Assembly: GCF_028369065.1 (NCBI RefSeq)
Contig: NZ_JAQNDA010000011.1
Coordinates: forward strand, 62,001-126,000
Direction of reading: 5' to 3'
DNA from: Marinobacter sp. SS21
GTDB lineage: Bacteria > Pseudomonadota > Gammaproteobacteria > Pseudomonadales > Oleiphilaceae
Length of the DNA: 64,000 bases
Made by a program: the position numbers and the translations under genes. The notes below the pieces were generated by a model, which was given only the letters and a program-made list of their open reading frames with translations, did no database searches and was not told the origin of the DNA. This document shows, piece after piece, positions 63,879 to 64,000 of the stretch (position 1 is its first letter; every line of letters begins with the position of its first letter).

Positions 63879-64000
63879 GTTCTATAAAAATAATAGTATC
63901 TAGCTGTTATTAAACAATAAAAATCATTTTGCTCTGGGACGTTTTGAAAAGCGCTTGCCGGTTTTTTGACTAGGCTGGGGGAGAGGGATTGCCGCTTATT

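Noticed and set aside
63767..64000. Another gene after flagellin at the right edge
   Set aside because: The 234 nt hold the flagellin leader and promoter; no frame with a start site or motif was found.

Overview
The window is an ordinary, gene-dense stretch of a moderately GC-rich gammaproteobacterial chromosome. The gene content suggests a marine or halotolerant Marinobacter-like organism: NhaD Na+/H+ antiporter, BCCT compatible-solute carrier, TAXI-TRAP transporter, Pla-1/cef-type lipase, iron-sulfur class I fumarase, and Pseudomonas-like NadK and InfC. The genus is an inference from gene content. There is no prophage, CRISPR array, rRNA or intact insertion sequence. I find about 50 protein genes, one tRNA, several convincing terminators and a handful of operator candidates.

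Layout. 1-8.1 kb: a truncated AraC-type regulator divergent from fadH (2,4-dienoyl-CoA reductase), a coiled-coil protein of unknown function, a DUF1853 protein, then nadK, a metallophosphoesterase and a rhomboid protease in series. 8.1-12.1 kb: a Fur-box-preceded DUF1315-DUF2797 pair and pepN. 12.2-21.2 kb: two envelope transport units, DUF1329/YCF48/RND and TAXI-TRAP (binding protein plus fused permease). 21.4-28.9 kb: the translation cluster thrS-infC-rpmI-rplT, then pheS-pheT-ihfA-merR; infC starts with ATT. 29-34.6 kb: nhaD, a TetR regulator facing two paralogous hotdog-fold genes across a palindromic operator, tRNA-Pro(GGG) and a BCCT carrier. 35-38.2 kb: a translationally coupled operon of a retropepsin-like protease, a 7TM inactive-transglutaminase protein and an ATP-grasp ligase. 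38.4-47.8 kb: rmuC, AraC regulator/CoA-transferase pair, large lipoprotein lipase, enoyl-CoA hydratase. 48-53.6 kb: fumarase, SelO, glycerate kinase, a deletion scar of glucosylglycerate-type genes, and a queuosine mannosyltransferase-like protein. 53.6-59.6 kb: Zur-box-preceded CobW GTPase, diguanylate cyclase with a REC-CheC protein, a secreted protein, and sbcB. 59.7-64 kb: a TPR-methyltransferase-like gene, an orphan antitoxin with a toxin remnant, and flagellin.

Most noteworthy: (i) flagellin and the TPR-methyltransferase-like gene share a near-identical sigma-54-like promoter motif about 90 nt upstream of each start, which ties the unknown gene to the flagellum; (ii) about 175 bp after the glycerate kinase appears to fuse the start of a HAD phosphatase to the end of a GH13 sugar phosphorylase, evidence of a lost compatible-solute pathway; (iii) the retropepsin/7TM/ATP-grasp operon is a poorly understood envelope system; (iv) the poorly characterised DUF1315-DUF2797 pair sits behind a Fur box plus a second large dyad; (v) a Zur box precedes the CobW GTPase. 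Dispersed REP-like palindromes occur at three places, one supplying a stop codon. All homology statements come from reading motifs and from family knowledge; no database search was run.
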